A stretch of 64,000 bases of DNA from positions 29,188 to 93,187 of the forward strand of contig DVGT01000062.1 of assembly GCA_018712555.1 (NCBI GenBank). Reading direction: 5' to 3'. Positions 1-8,483 of the stretch are shown piece by piece. The notes below the pieces were generated by a model. The model did not search any database. It was given only the letters and a program-made list of their open reading frames with translations, and was not told the origin of the DNA. Source of the stretch: Faecimorpha stercoravium (lineage in GTDB: Bacteria > Bacillota > Clostridia > Lachnospirales > Bianqueaceae). A program made the translations under genes and the position numbers. Position 1 is the first letter of the stretch. Every line of letters starts with the position of its first letter.

Positions 1-1
1 A

Positions 2-43
2 GAGGCAAATCACTTAGACGATCAGGAGGAATCCAGATCTTGA
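2..43 (+). CDS. Possible 3' end of an upstream gene (partial)
   Basis: An open frame enters from outside the window and ends at a TGA at 41-43, overlapping the TTG start of ruvX. Only 13 residues are visible, so the product cannot be named. The overlap would suit translational coupling to ruvX, but the frame may be chance. Confidence 0.25.
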   Translation, partial: EANHLDDQEESRS

Positions 44-492
44 GAATTATGGGACTTGATTTTGGAGCCAAGACGACGGGAATCGCGATGAGCGATCCCG
101 GTTGCATGCTGGCATCGCCGGTGGAGACGGTGTTTCGGGAGGAAGAAGAAAACCTGAAGCAAACAGTGCGCCGGATTCGGCAGTTGGCAGAAGAAAACGA
201 TGTACACACGATTGTATTAGGACTGCCGAAGAATATGAATAATACATTGGGAGAGCGAGCGGAAAAGACGCTGGCTTTTAAGCGCCGTCTGGAGAGGGAT
301 TTGTATCAGGTGGAAGTCCTGTTGTGGGATGAACGTCTGAGTACCCGGATGGCGGAGAAACCTCTGCTGGAAAGAGGATTGGACAGGCATAAGCGCAAAC
401 AGGTCGTGGATCAGATTGCGGCAGTCTATATTTTGCAGGGGTACCTGGACGCAAGAAAGACCCAGGGTGAGAATGAGGAATCGATCCGTTGA
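40..492 (+). CDS. ruvX: RuvX/YqgF-type Holliday junction resolvase-like nuclease
   Basis: Small RNase H-fold protein of 150 residues, the usual family length. The family (E. coli YqgF, B. subtilis YrrK) is linked to pre-16S rRNA processing and annotated as a putative Holliday junction resolvase. The first strand MGLDFGAKTTGIAMSD holds the metal-binding Asp; LGLPKNMN near residue 60 and the ending motif VDQIAAVYILQ with its Asp are both present. The start is taken as TTG at 40 because the AGGAGGA at 24-30 is correctly spaced for it, while the next ATG at 49 is too far away. It heads a run that continues through a DUF1292 protein and RNase J. Confidence 0.93.
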   Translation: MRIMGLDFGAKTTGIAMSDPGCMLASPVETVFREEEENLKQTVRRIRQLAEENDVHTIVLGLPKNMNNTLGERAEKTLAFKRRLERDLYQVEVLLWDERLSTRMAEKPLLERGLDRHKRKQVVDQIAAVYILQGYLDARKTQGENEESIR

Positions 493-535
493 AGGCGGTT
501 AGATCATAAATTAAATCAAAAAGGAGGTTGAGGGT

Positions 536-892
536 ATGGAGGAAATCAGAGTGGTTACACTCTATGATGAGGAAACTGATACCCAGAAGGACTTTGAACT
601 GGCGGGGTGCTGTGAGCTGGATGGCAAGACGTACTGGATGCTGGCCGAATTGCCGGAAGAGAAAACAGAATCCGGTATGCAGGACGATGATGACGACGAG
701 GACGTGGAAGAAAGCAAAGCGTATCTGTTTCGCCTTTGTGATCGGTCAGAGGCTGAGTTTACTGTCATTGAGGGAGATCGGGAGCAGTATGTCACTATTG
801 AAAAAATAAGTGATGAGGAATATGACCGGGTCGTTCAGATTTTTATTCAGTCCGATGAGTTTGACCTGGAAATTGAGGAAGAAGAGGTGTAA
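536..892 (+). CDS. DUF1292 family acidic protein (YrzB-like)
   Basis: A 118-residue soluble, strongly acidic protein of the DUF1292 family, whose function is unknown. DUF1292 genes commonly lie next to ruvX in Firmicutes, which supports the call. The N-terminal half resembles the family (TLYDEETDTQKDFELAG and LDGKTYWMLAEL), followed by an Asp/Glu-only stretch near residues 50-57 and an acidic tail. A strong AAAGGAGGT ribosome site lies at about 519-527. The gene ends three bases before the RNase J start, so the two are probably translated from one message. Confidence 0.85.
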   Translation: MEEIRVVTLYDEETDTQKDFELAGCCELDGKTYWMLAELPEEKTESGMQDDDDDEDVEESKAYLFRLCDRSEAEFTVIEGDREQYVTIEKISDEEYDRVVQIFIQSDEFDLEIEEEEV

Positions 893-894
893 CT

Positions 895-2565
895 TTGGCG
901 GAGCGTGGAAGAAAGAGAAAAAAAGTAAAGATCATACCTATTGGCGGACTAGACCGGATTGGTCAGAATATGACACTGATTGAGTGTGACGATCAGATTT
1001 TGGTGGTAGACTGCGGTGTTGCGTTCCCGGGAAGCGATATGTTAGGAATTGATCTGATCATTCCGAACTTCGATTATCTGCGAGAGAATAGAGAAAAGCT
1101 TGTGGGCGTAGTATTAACGCACGGCCATGAGGATCATATCGGCGCACTGCCGTATTTTCTGCGGGAATTCCAGGTCCCGGTGTATGGAACTTCCTTGACA
1201 CTGGCCCTGGTAGAAAACAAGATGCAGGAGACCAACGTAAAGAAGTACAGTCTGACGGTGGTGAAGCCTGGAGACGTGGTGACGCTGGGCTGCTTTAAGA
1301 CAGAGTTTATCAGGACCAATCATAGTATCGGAGATGCGACAGCCTTGGCGATCAGTACACCAGTGGGCGTGATCGTGCATACAGGAGACTTCAAAGTAGA
1401 CTATACTCCGATTCATGGCAGCATGATTGATCTGCCTCGGTTCGCGGAGCTGGGAAAGAAAGAAGTACTGGCATTGATGAGTGACAGTACGAATGCCGAG
1501 CGGCCAGGATATACCATGTCGGAGAGAACGGTCGGAAAGACGCTGTTAGACATCTTCGACCGTTCGGAGGAAAGCCGAATCATCGTGGCGACATTTGCAT
1601 CTAATGTGGATCGCGTGCAGCAGATTTTCAATGCGGCCAGAGACCATGGCCGTAAGGTTGTGGTGATGGGCCGCAGCATGATCAATGTGGTCAATACAGC
1701 GATGGAGACAGGGTATCTGGAGGTTCCAGAAGGGATTCTGATTGAGATCGGAGATGTCAATGATTATCCGGATGAGGAGATTGTCATCATAACGACCGGA
1801 AGTCAGGGGGAACCTTTATCGGCCCTGGCGAGAATGGCATCCGGTGAACATCGGAATGTCACGATCAAGGCCGGCGATAAGGTTATCTTCAGTTCTAAGC
1901 CGGTTCCGGGTAATGAGAAGACGGTTACACGCGTCATCAATGAATTGATGAAGAAGGGCGCAGAGGTCGTCTATGAGAACGCGCATGTATCCGGCCATGC
2001 TTCGCAGGAAGAACTGAAGCTGGTATACAGTCTCCTGAAGCCCAAGTATTTTATCCCGGTGCATGGAGAATATAAGCATCTGCTGGCCCATAAGAACCTG
2101 ATTCAGGAGATGGGACATCCGGAAGAAGATATTTTCCTGATGAGTGTGGGTGACGTGCTGGAGCTGGATAAGGTACAAGGCGAGGTCACAGATCATATGG
2201 AGATCGAAGATGTTCTTGTGGATGGACTGGGCGTAGGCGATGTAGGCAATATTGTATTGCGTGACCGAAAGCTTCTGGCGGAGAATGGTCTTTTGATCAT
2301 CGTTTTGACCTTGAAGAGAGGAACCGGTCTGATCGAAGCGGGACCGGATATCGTCTCCCGAGGCTTTGTGTATGTGAGAGAATCCGAGTCATTGATGGAG
2401 GGCTGCCGTAAGGTTGTCATGGAAGTATTTGATATGTGTAAGCAGCGCAGCATTAATGACTGGGGTAGTATTAAAACAGAAATCAGAGATGCTCTCAGAG
2501 AGTATCTGTGGAGAGAAACCAAAAGAAGTCCTATGATTTTGCCGATTATCACTGAGGTTCGGTAA
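895..2565 (+). CDS. rnj: Ribonuclease J
   Basis: Metallo-beta-lactamase/beta-CASP ribonuclease of 556 residues, the normal size for RNase J, which acts in mRNA turnover and rRNA maturation with 5'-exo- and endonuclease activity. The zinc motif HGHEDH is at about residue 76, preceded by the early VVDCGVAFP strand. The beta-CASP motifs MSDSTNAERPGYT and SGHASQEEL follow, and HGEYKHL near residue 386 supplies a further conserved His. The C-terminal domain is complete. The start is TTG at 895, two bases after the DUF1292 stop, with AGAGGTG just upstream. Only one RNase J is visible here, so J1 versus J2 cannot be assigned. Confidence 0.95.
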   Translation: MAERGRKRKKVKIIPIGGLDRIGQNMTLIECDDQILVVDCGVAFPGSDMLGIDLIIPNFDYLRENREKLVGVVLTHGHEDHIGALPYFLREFQVPVYGTSLTLALVENKMQETNVKKYSLTVVKPGDVVTLGCFKTEFIRTNHSIGDATALAISTPVGVIVHTGDFKVDYTPIHGSMIDLPRFAELGKKEVLALMSDSTNAERPGYTMSERTVGKTLLDIFDRSEESRIIVATFASNVDRVQQIFNAARDHGRKVVVMGRSMINVVNTAMETGYLEVPEGILIEIGDVNDYPDEEIVIITTGSQGEPLSALARMASGEHRNVTIKAGDKVIFSSKPVPGNEKTVTRVINELMKKGAEVVYENAHVSGHASQEELKLVYSLLKPKYFIPVHGEYKHLLAHKNLIQEMGHPEEDIFLMSVGDVLELDKVQGEVTDHMEIEDVLVDGLGVGDVGNIVLRDRKLLAENGLLIIVLTLKRGTGLIEAGPDIVSRGFVYVRESESLMEGCRKVVMEVFDMCKQRSINDWGSIKTEIRDALREYLWRETKRSPMILPIITEVR

Positions 2566-2590
2566 ACACGTTTGAGAAGGATGGGAAATC

Positions 2591-3694
2591 ATGATAGAAA
2601 GGTTTAACCGATTCTTGGCCTGGTTGGCGAGGAATATCAAGAAGACGATTGGCTTTTTAGGTCTGATTGCATTGATGGCACTGGTGTTTACGACGGCGTT
2701 CAGCCAGGGGTACCATTTTATGAGAGAGGACTCCTATGCGGCGCAGGATGATAATGCCGGAACGGTAGCAGTAGAGATTCCGCAGGATGCTACGACGAAT
2801 GAGATCACAGATCTTCTGCAGCAAAGAGGGCTGATAGAAGATACGTGGGAATTTCTGATTAAGGCGCGGCTGATGGGTGCGACGGATGATTTTAAGTCCG
2901 GTATTTATTATATCCTGGAAGGATCCAGTGTGGAAACCATTATTGAAATCCTGCGTGCAGGAGATCAGTCGGATGTAGTACCAATTCATATTGCGGCAGG
3001 CGCGACGATTGATGAGATTGCGACGCTGTTGGAAGAGAGCGGTATCTGCTCCGCAACAGATTTTCAGCGGGCAGCGAATCTGACGACGTATGATATCAGT
3101 CTGATTAAGAATATCGAAGTGCCGGAAGGCCGTCGTTATATCTTGGAAGGATATGTGCTGCCGGGAACGTATCAGATTATACGGGATTCCAGTGCGACAA
3201 ATGTCATGGAGGTGTTCTTGGAACGCTTTGTATCAGAGTATACAGCCTCTCTGAGTCAGATGGCGGATCAAAGCGGTTATACACTGGATCAGATTCTGAC
3301 ATTGGCGTCGATTGTCCAATCGGAATGTGCGGTGTCATCGGATTACAGTACCTTTGCTTCTATGCTGCTCAATCGCATTCGGAGCGGAAAAGAATCTCTC
3401 TCCTATTGGTCCATGCCTTCCACAGTGCTGTATGCGCAGCATCGTATGGAAGAGGAGCTGACGTCGGTTTCAGAAGCAGACCAGCAATACGATTCGCCGT
3501 ATAACACCTATCTCTATCAGGGATTCCCGCCGGGACCGATCTGTAATCCGTCCATTGACGCGATCAGAGCGGTGCTGTATCCAGAGGATACAGAGTATTT
3601 GTATTATGAGATCGATTTGAATGCTCCGAATGGACCGCGGCATTTCTCGGTCACGGAAGAGGAACACAACGCATATTTGGAGTCGCAGAGGTAA
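2591..3694 (+). CDS. mltG: Endolytic murein transglycosylase MltG
   Basis: Membrane-anchored lytic transglycosylase (YceG/YrrL family, 367 residues) that cuts nascent peptidoglycan and sets glycan strand length. A single transmembrane helix spans about residues 18-37 with a short cytoplasmic start. A LysM-like region (VAVEIPQDATTNEITDLLQ) and the catalytic domain follow. The catalytic Glu is most likely that in ASIVQSECAV near residue 244; the first Glu of the common VEKE form is Gln here. The family motifs PSTVLYA and PYNTYLYQGFPPGPICNP are intact. It lies upstream of trmR-trhP as yrrL does in Bacillus. Confidence 0.93.
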   Translation: MIERFNRFLAWLARNIKKTIGFLGLIALMALVFTTAFSQGYHFMREDSYAAQDDNAGTVAVEIPQDATTNEITDLLQQRGLIEDTWEFLIKARLMGATDDFKSGIYYILEGSSVETIIEILRAGDQSDVVPIHIAAGATIDEIATLLEESGICSATDFQRAANLTTYDISLIKNIEVPEGRRYILEGYVLPGTYQIIRDSSATNVMEVFLERFVSEYTASLSQMADQSGYTLDQILTLASIVQSECAVSSDYSTFASMLLNRIRSGKESLSYWSMPSTVLYAQHRMEEELTSVSEADQQYDSPYNTYLYQGFPPGPICNPSIDAIRAVLYPEDTEYLYYEIDLNAPNGPRHFSVTEEEHNAYLESQR

Positions 3695-3698
3695 TCGC

Positions 3699-4382
3699 AT
3701 GATCGATTCAAAAGATCTCCCCAGGTATGTGGGAGAGGAGTATATTTTGCAGTTTATTCGCTGGATGACTCCCTATCGAGAGGACGTTTCCACCCCGGTA
3801 TTGGAACATTGCCGGGGGGATAACGTCCCCATTCTTTCTGAGGAGACAAAATCCTTGCTGGCCGTCTTATTGCAGATGAAGATGCCGACGCGGATTCTGG
3901 AGATTGGGACGGCTTATGGTTTTTCAGCGATTTTCATGAGTCAGTTTTTAATGGAGGGCGGTCTTATTCATACGATTGAGAGAAATCCCGTGATGATTGA
4001 ACAGGCCCGAAGACATATAGAGGCGGCAGGGCTGGCTGGAACGATCACATTGTATGAGGGACATGCACAGGAGATTCTAAAATCTCTGACAGGACCATAT
4101 GATATGGTGCTGATGGATGCTTCGATGGGGCAGTATGGGATCTTTTGGGAAGAAATTCAGACATTCTTGTCTCCAGGAGCCTGGGTAATGGCCGATAATG
4201 TGCTGCATGGCGGAATGGTTGCCAAGCCGCGTCTGGAGGTGCCGAGAAGACAGCGTACGATTCATAGTCGGCTGAGAAGTTTTCTGGAGACGGTGCTGCA
4301 GGATGAGAGATATCAGACCAGCCTGCTGCCCATTGGAGATGGGGTTTTGCTGGCAGTGCGTAAAGGAGAGACGAAGAAATGA
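3699..4382 (+). CDS. trmR: tRNA 5-hydroxyuridine O-methyltransferase (TrmR/YrrM)
   Basis: Class I SAM-dependent O-methyltransferase of the COMT-like family. The glycine motif EIGTAYGFS sits near residue 68 and the metal/substrate motif VLMDASMGQYG near residue 135. B. subtilis TrmR methylates 5-hydroxyuridine at tRNA position 34 to 5-methoxyuridine. Here the gene lies between mltG and a U32 protein, the same order as B. subtilis yrrL-yrrM-yrrN/O, so the role is inferred from context plus family. The ATG at 3699 is chosen because AGAGGT precedes it; an earlier ATG at 3621 lies inside mltG and adds an unrelated basic extension. Its end overlaps trhP by four bases (ATGA). Confidence 0.85.
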   Translation: MIDSKDLPRYVGEEYILQFIRWMTPYREDVSTPVLEHCRGDNVPILSEETKSLLAVLLQMKMPTRILEIGTAYGFSAIFMSQFLMEGGLIHTIERNPVMIEQARRHIEAAGLAGTITLYEGHAQEILKSLTGPYDMVLMDASMGQYGIFWEEIQTFLSPGAWVMADNVLHGGMVAKPRLEVPRRQRTIHSRLRSFLETVLQDERYQTSLLPIGDGVLLAVRKGETKK

Positions 4383-5602
4383 GAAAACCGGAATTGCTGG
4401 CTCCTGCAGGAGGACCTGAGGCGCTCAGAACGGCCGTTTTATATGGAGCGGATGCGGTCTATCTGGGAGGAAGCCGTTATGGACTTCGTGCGAAGGCGCG
4501 CAATTTTGATAGAGAACAGATGAGAGAGAATATTGCCTATGCCCATAAACACGGTGTCAGAGTGCATGTGGCAGTGAATATTCTGGCTCATAATGAACAT
4601 TTGGAAGGATTAGAAGCGTATCTGAAAGAACTGGAAGAAGATGGAGCCGATGCATTGATTGTGGCCGACGCAGGCATCTTTCAGATTGCTAGGGAGACAG
4701 TGCCGCAGATGGAACTTCATCTCAGTACGCAGGCCTCTGCTACTAATTATCGCACATTTCAGTTTTGGCATGAGCAGGGGGCCAAGCGGATTGTGGCAGC
4801 CCGGGAATTATCGCTTGCTGAACTCAGGCAGATCCGGGAACGATGCGATGAAAAACTGGAGCTGGAAGTATTTGTGCATGGTGCCATGTGTATCTCGATT
4901 TCCGGACGGTGCCTGCTCAGCAACTATATGGCCGCACGGGACGCCAATCTGGGCGCCTGTGTACATCCCTGCCGATGGAAATACCGCCTAGTGGAAGAGA
5001 CACGTCCGGGAGAGTATTATCCGATAGGAGAAGAGGATGAGGGAACGTATATCATGAACTCCAAGGATTTGTGCATGATCGAATACATTCCGGAACTCAT
5101 TCAGGCGGGAATTACCAGTTTTAAGATAGAAGGACGAATGAAAACACCGCTGTATGTGGCGATGGTGACAAAGGCGTATCGAGAAGCAATCGATGATTAT
5201 ATGGAGAATCCGGCTCTTTTTGAGAAAAAGAAGCCATATTATCTGCACCTCTTATCGCAGGTCAGTCATCGAGGATACAACACAGGGTTTTTCTTTGGAC
5301 ATCCCGATGAAAATAGTCAGGTGTATCCCTCCTCTGAATACATCAAGAAGGTCAATTTTGTCGCGAAGGTATTGAAGCGGCAGGGAGAGGAACTCTGGAT
5401 AGAACAGCGCAATAAGTTTTCTGTGGGAGACACATTATACTTTCTGACGCCCGTCGGAGCTCCCCTAGCTTATCAGGTGCAAGGGATTCGGACGGAAGAG
5501 GGGATATTGCGGGAAAGCGCGAATCATGCGCAGGAGATTCTGCGTATTGCGGCGCCGGAACGAGAGATTCCAGAAGGTTGTATTCTCATGAAGCCCCTAT
5601 AA
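4379..5602 (+). CDS. trhP: U32 family protein, tRNA U34 hydroxylation protein TrhP
   Basis: A 407-residue peptidase-U32 family protein. Family members such as E. coli and B. subtilis TrhP make 5-hydroxyuridine in tRNA with prephenate as cofactor source and probably carry an iron-sulfur cluster. It begins with the family signature PELLAPAGGPEALRTAV. The four conserved cysteines lie in FVHGAMC, SGRC and GACVHPCRWKY around residues 168-195. The ATGA overlap with trmR indicates coupled synthesis of two consecutive enzymes of the mo5U pathway. No peptidase catalytic residues are evident, so the older protease annotation is unlikely. Confidence 0.88.
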   Translation: MRKPELLAPAGGPEALRTAVLYGADAVYLGGSRYGLRAKARNFDREQMRENIAYAHKHGVRVHVAVNILAHNEHLEGLEAYLKELEEDGADALIVADAGIFQIARETVPQMELHLSTQASATNYRTFQFWHEQGAKRIVAARELSLAELRQIRERCDEKLELEVFVHGAMCISISGRCLLSNYMAARDANLGACVHPCRWKYRLVEETRPGEYYPIGEEDEGTYIMNSKDLCMIEYIPELIQAGITSFKIEGRMKTPLYVAMVTKAYREAIDDYMENPALFEKKKPYYLHLLSQVSHRGYNTGFFFGHPDENSQVYPSSEYIKKVNFVAKVLKRQGEELWIEQRNKFSVGDTLYFLTPVGAPLAYQVQGIRTEEGILRESANHAQEILRIAAPEREIPEGCILMKPL

Positions 5603-5624
5603 GGACTTGCTGAAAAACAGAAGG

Positions 5625-5687
5625 AAAAGCACTTTTTTGATGAAGAATGCATATACATGGCATCAGGTTCATCGAAGGAGTGCTTTT
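5625..5687 (+). promoter_or_regulatory. Nested hairpin with U-run ending at the sigK start
   Basis: An outer 9-bp stem AAAAGCACT (5625-5633) with AGTGCTTTT (5679-5687) encloses GATGAA (5639-5644) with TTCATC (5668-5673) and a small ATGC/GCAT stem. The right arm runs into six T bases, like an intrinsic terminator for trhP. The same arm holds the end of the sigK ribosome site (AAGGAG, 5675-5680), and the ATG follows two bases later. It may therefore end the upstream transcript, limit sigK translation, or both. Confidence 0.55.
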
Positions 5688-5689
5688 TT

Positions 5690-6382
5690 ATGTGGATTCT
5701 TTTAGCCCTGCAATTTTTATTTCTGATCGGATACGTAGCAGGCAGCGTAGCGTTTCCCAAGCCTCTGAGTCCAGAAGAAGAGGAGGAATGCTTGCGGAGG
5801 ATGCGTCAAGGAGACCAGGAGGCGAGAGAGGAATTGATCGAACGAAACATGCGTCTGGTCGCACATATTGTTAGAAAGTATTCCAGCCAAGGAAAATGCG
5901 GAAGCTGGGAAGCGGATGACCTGATTTCCGTAGGATCCATCGGCTTGATCAAAGGCATATCTACCTATCGGGAGGACAAATGCACAAGACTGTCAACCTA
6001 TCTGGCGCGTTGTATTGAGAATGAGATCTTGATGCTGCTACGGAGTGATAAAAAGACAAAAAACGAGGTTTCTCTTCAGGATCCGATCGGACAGGATGGA
6101 GAGGGGAATACGCTGACATTGATGGATGTGCTGACTTATGAGGAAGAGGACGTGCTGGATCGTTTGGATCAACGCATGAAATATGGGCGGGTTCTTGCGT
6201 GCATGAAAAAAGTCTTGGATGAACGGGAGGCTAAGGTGATTGTCATGCGGTACGGGCTTGAGGATGGAGAAGAACATACACAGAAAGAAACGGCGCAGGT
6301 GTTGGGAGTGAGTCGATCCTATGTGAGCCGCATCGAGAAAAAGGCTTTGGATAAATTGAAAAAAGAATTGTCCATATCCTGA
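5690..6382 (+). CDS. sigK: Sporulation sigma factor SigK
   Basis: Late mother-cell sigma factor of 230 residues. The N-terminus has the hydrophobic pro-segment typical of pro-SigK (about residues 1-20, LLALQFLFLIGYVAG), followed by FPKPLSPEEEE. Region 2 is intact (IERNMRLVAHIVRKY), as is region 4 with its helix-turn-helix (TAQVLGVSRSYVSRIEKKA). The start at 5690 is chosen from AAGGAG at 5675-5680; an upstream ATG at 5657 would add 11 residues not typical of the family. The gene is continuous, with no skin-like insertion. Its presence indicates a spore former or recent descent from one. Confidence 0.9.
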   Translation: MWILLALQFLFLIGYVAGSVAFPKPLSPEEEEECLRRMRQGDQEAREELIERNMRLVAHIVRKYSSQGKCGSWEADDLISVGSIGLIKGISTYREDKCTRLSTYLARCIENEILMLLRSDKKTKNEVSLQDPIGQDGEGNTLTLMDVLTYEEEDVLDRLDQRMKYGRVLACMKKVLDEREAKVIVMRYGLEDGEEHTQKETAQVLGVSRSYVSRIEKKALDKLKKELSIS

Positions 6383-6473
6383 CTCGATCATAAACATATT
6401 TTTGAAAAGGTAAGAAGAGAACGACAAACAAAAAAATATATGAACAAAACGAAAAGAAAATTTGAAATTGCTA

Positions 6474-6502
6474 TTGACGAAAATTGACAAGTGGGGTATA
6501 AT
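6474..6502 (+). promoter_or_regulatory. SigA-type promoter for the sugar importer operon
   Basis: TTGACG (6474-6479) and TATAAT (6497-6502) are separated by exactly 17 bases, and 70 bases of leader precede the first permease gene. This is one of the best promoter matches in the window. A small CCCC/GGGG palindrome follows in the leader; no known catabolite operator was recognised. Confidence 0.8.
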
Positions 6503-6572
6503 TTGCTCAGACACATCCCCAAGGGGAGCAAGCGATTTTTACATCACATGATAGGTTAGGAGGTCACATGAA

Positions 6573-7523
6573 ATGGCGAGAGACAAATCAAAGAAGCCCA
6601 GGCAGACGACTCTGGTACAGAGCGTTCAGAGAGAGATTTATAAAAACTGGAGTCTGTATCTTCTCGTGGCAGTACCGGTTATATACTTGATTATTTTTAA
6701 GTATATTCCCATGTATGGTGTACAGATTGCCTTTCGGCGTTATCAGCCGGTTTATGGCATTGAAGGCAGCCCATGGGTGGGGCTGGATTATTTCGAACAA
6801 TTCATGACAAACTATAAGTTCTGGGATATCATTCGAAACACTTTGAGCATTAGCATCTACTCTTTACTGACGTTTCCTTTATCCATTATCCTGGCGGTTT
6901 TATTGAATTATATCCCGTTTCGAAAATTCCAGAAGACGGTGCAGCTTGTGAGTTATGCCCCTCATTTTATCTCCACGGTTGTCATGGTATCCATGATTCT
7001 GCAATTCCTCGATACACGTACCGGCCTGGTCAACGCATTGATTACGGCACTGGGAGGAGAGGCCATTAACTTCATGGGACGGAAAGATCTCTTTTATCAT
7101 ATTTATGTATGGAGCGGAGTCTGGCAGGGCGTCGGCTATGCGTCCATCATTTATATCGCGGCATTGGCAGGCGTCTCTCCCGAACTTCATGAGGCGGCCA
7201 TCATGGACGGAGCTACTATCATGAAACGTGTATGGCACATTGATTTGCCAAGCATTTTGCCAACGGTCATGATCATGTTTATCATGCAGTGCGGCACGGT
7301 GATGAGCGTCGGCTATGAAAAGGTCTATCTGATGCAGAATAGTATGAATCTGGAGGTTTCTGAAGTCATAGATACTTACGTGTACAAACAGGGACTGACT
7401 TCTACGATGCCGAAATATTCATACTCAACGGCAGTGGGTCTTTTTGTCTCTATCATTAACGTCATTCTTCTGGTGACAGTGAATACGATTGCCAAGAAGG
7501 CAAGCGGCAGTTCTCTGTGGTAA
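6573..7523 (+). CDS. lplB: ABC sugar importer permease, LplB-type
   Basis: Inner-membrane permease of the carbohydrate CUT1 class, 316 residues, with about six transmembrane helices after a basic cytoplasmic start. The ATPase-contact EAA loop is visible as EAAIMDGATIMKRVWHIDLP near residues 208-227. The sequence around KYIPMYGVQIAFRRYQP is characteristic of the LplB/YtcP-associated branch, which imports complex oligosaccharides. A GGAGGT ribosome site precedes it. It pairs with the next permease and the lipoprotein. No ATPase gene is present, as usual for these systems, which share a MsmX-like ATPase encoded elsewhere. Confidence 0.92.
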   Translation: MARDKSKKPRQTTLVQSVQREIYKNWSLYLLVAVPVIYLIIFKYIPMYGVQIAFRRYQPVYGIEGSPWVGLDYFEQFMTNYKFWDIIRNTLSISIYSLLTFPLSIILAVLLNYIPFRKFQKTVQLVSYAPHFISTVVMVSMILQFLDTRTGLVNALITALGGEAINFMGRKDLFYHIYVWSGVWQGVGYASIIYIAALAGVSPELHEAAIMDGATIMKRVWHIDLPSILPTVMIMFIMQCGTVMSVGYEKVYLMQNSMNLEVSEVIDTYVYKQGLTSTMPKYSYSTAVGLFVSIINVILLVTVNTIAKKASGSSLW

Positions 7524-7532
7524 GGAGGGATT

Positions 7533-8435
7533 ATGATGGCAAGAACAAGAAAGTCAATTCGCTATACCCTGGGAGATCGGATTTTCTTAACGGTCGATTT
7601 TATCATTCTGGTGCTGTTGCTGATTGCCATTGCGTACCCATTGATCTATATTTTCTTTGCGTCGTTCAATGCACAAGTGACTAAGATGGGACTGTCTCTA
7701 TTTCCAGAAGAGTGGACAGTTCAGGGCTATAAAGCCGTGTTTGAATATAAGTTCATATGGAGTGGATATCGGAATACGCTGATCTATACGGCAGTAGGGA
7801 CCGTTATCAATCTGTTTGTGACAATCTGCTGTGCGTATCCCTTGTCTCGGAAAGACTTCAAGGGCCGGGGGATCATCATGGTCATGTGCATGATTACCAT
7901 GTATTTCAGCGGAGGACTGATTCCTACGTATTTGGTTGTCAAGGATTTGGGAATACTCAATTCTATGTGGGCTATTGTTTTGCCGGGGGCCATGTCAGTA
8001 TATAACATGATTGTGATGCGGACATATTTTGATACCCAGATTCCACAGGAATTGCTGGAATCGGCGCAGCTGGACGGATGTGGCAATCTGAATTTCCTCA
8101 AGAGCATTGTGCTTCCGCTGTCAGTCCCGATTCTGGCTGTCGTCGGACTATTTTACGCGGTGGGACACTGGAATTCGTATTTTAACGCGATGATCTATTT
8201 GACAGAGCGGGATCGATATCCATTACAGGTGATTTTGAGAGACATACTGATTATGAATACGGTGGATCCCTCGGAGTCATCCATGGATCTAAATCTCCTG
8301 CAAAGCATGGAAGAAAGACAAAATGTCATGAAATATTCATTGATCATCGTGTCTTCTGTGCCGGTTCTGATTCTGTATCCATTTATTCAGAAGTATTTCG
8401 TAAAGGGAATCATGATCGGAGCGATCAAGGGCTGA
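7533..8435 (+). CDS. lplC: ABC sugar importer permease, YtcP/LplC-type
   Basis: Second permease of the importer, 300 residues, six predicted membrane helices. Its EAA-type loop reads ESAQLDGCGNLNFLKSIVLP near residues 173-192. It begins nine bases after lplB, with AAGGAGG in the gap, so both are made from one message. The ending MIGAIKG is typical of this permease branch. The substrate cannot be read from the permease; the nearby glycoside hydrolase suggests plant cell-wall or mucin oligosaccharides, which is inference. Confidence 0.92.
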   Translation: MMARTRKSIRYTLGDRIFLTVDFIILVLLLIAIAYPLIYIFFASFNAQVTKMGLSLFPEEWTVQGYKAVFEYKFIWSGYRNTLIYTAVGTVINLFVTICCAYPLSRKDFKGRGIIMVMCMITMYFSGGLIPTYLVVKDLGILNSMWAIVLPGAMSVYNMIVMRTYFDTQIPQELLESAQLDGCGNLNFLKSIVLPLSVPILAVVGLFYAVGHWNSYFNAMIYLTERDRYPLQVILRDILIMNTVDPSESSMDLNLLQSMEERQNVMKYSLIIVSSVPVLILYPFIQKYFVKGIMIGAIKG

Positions 8436-8483
8436 TACCGGGTTTCCGGTTTAGCAAATACATATTATATAGGAGGGAACGAA

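Noticed and set aside
6484..6502. Promoter using the second TTGACA before TATAAT
   Set aside because: The spacer would be only 7 bases; the TTGACG at 6474 with a 17-base spacer is the workable -35 box.
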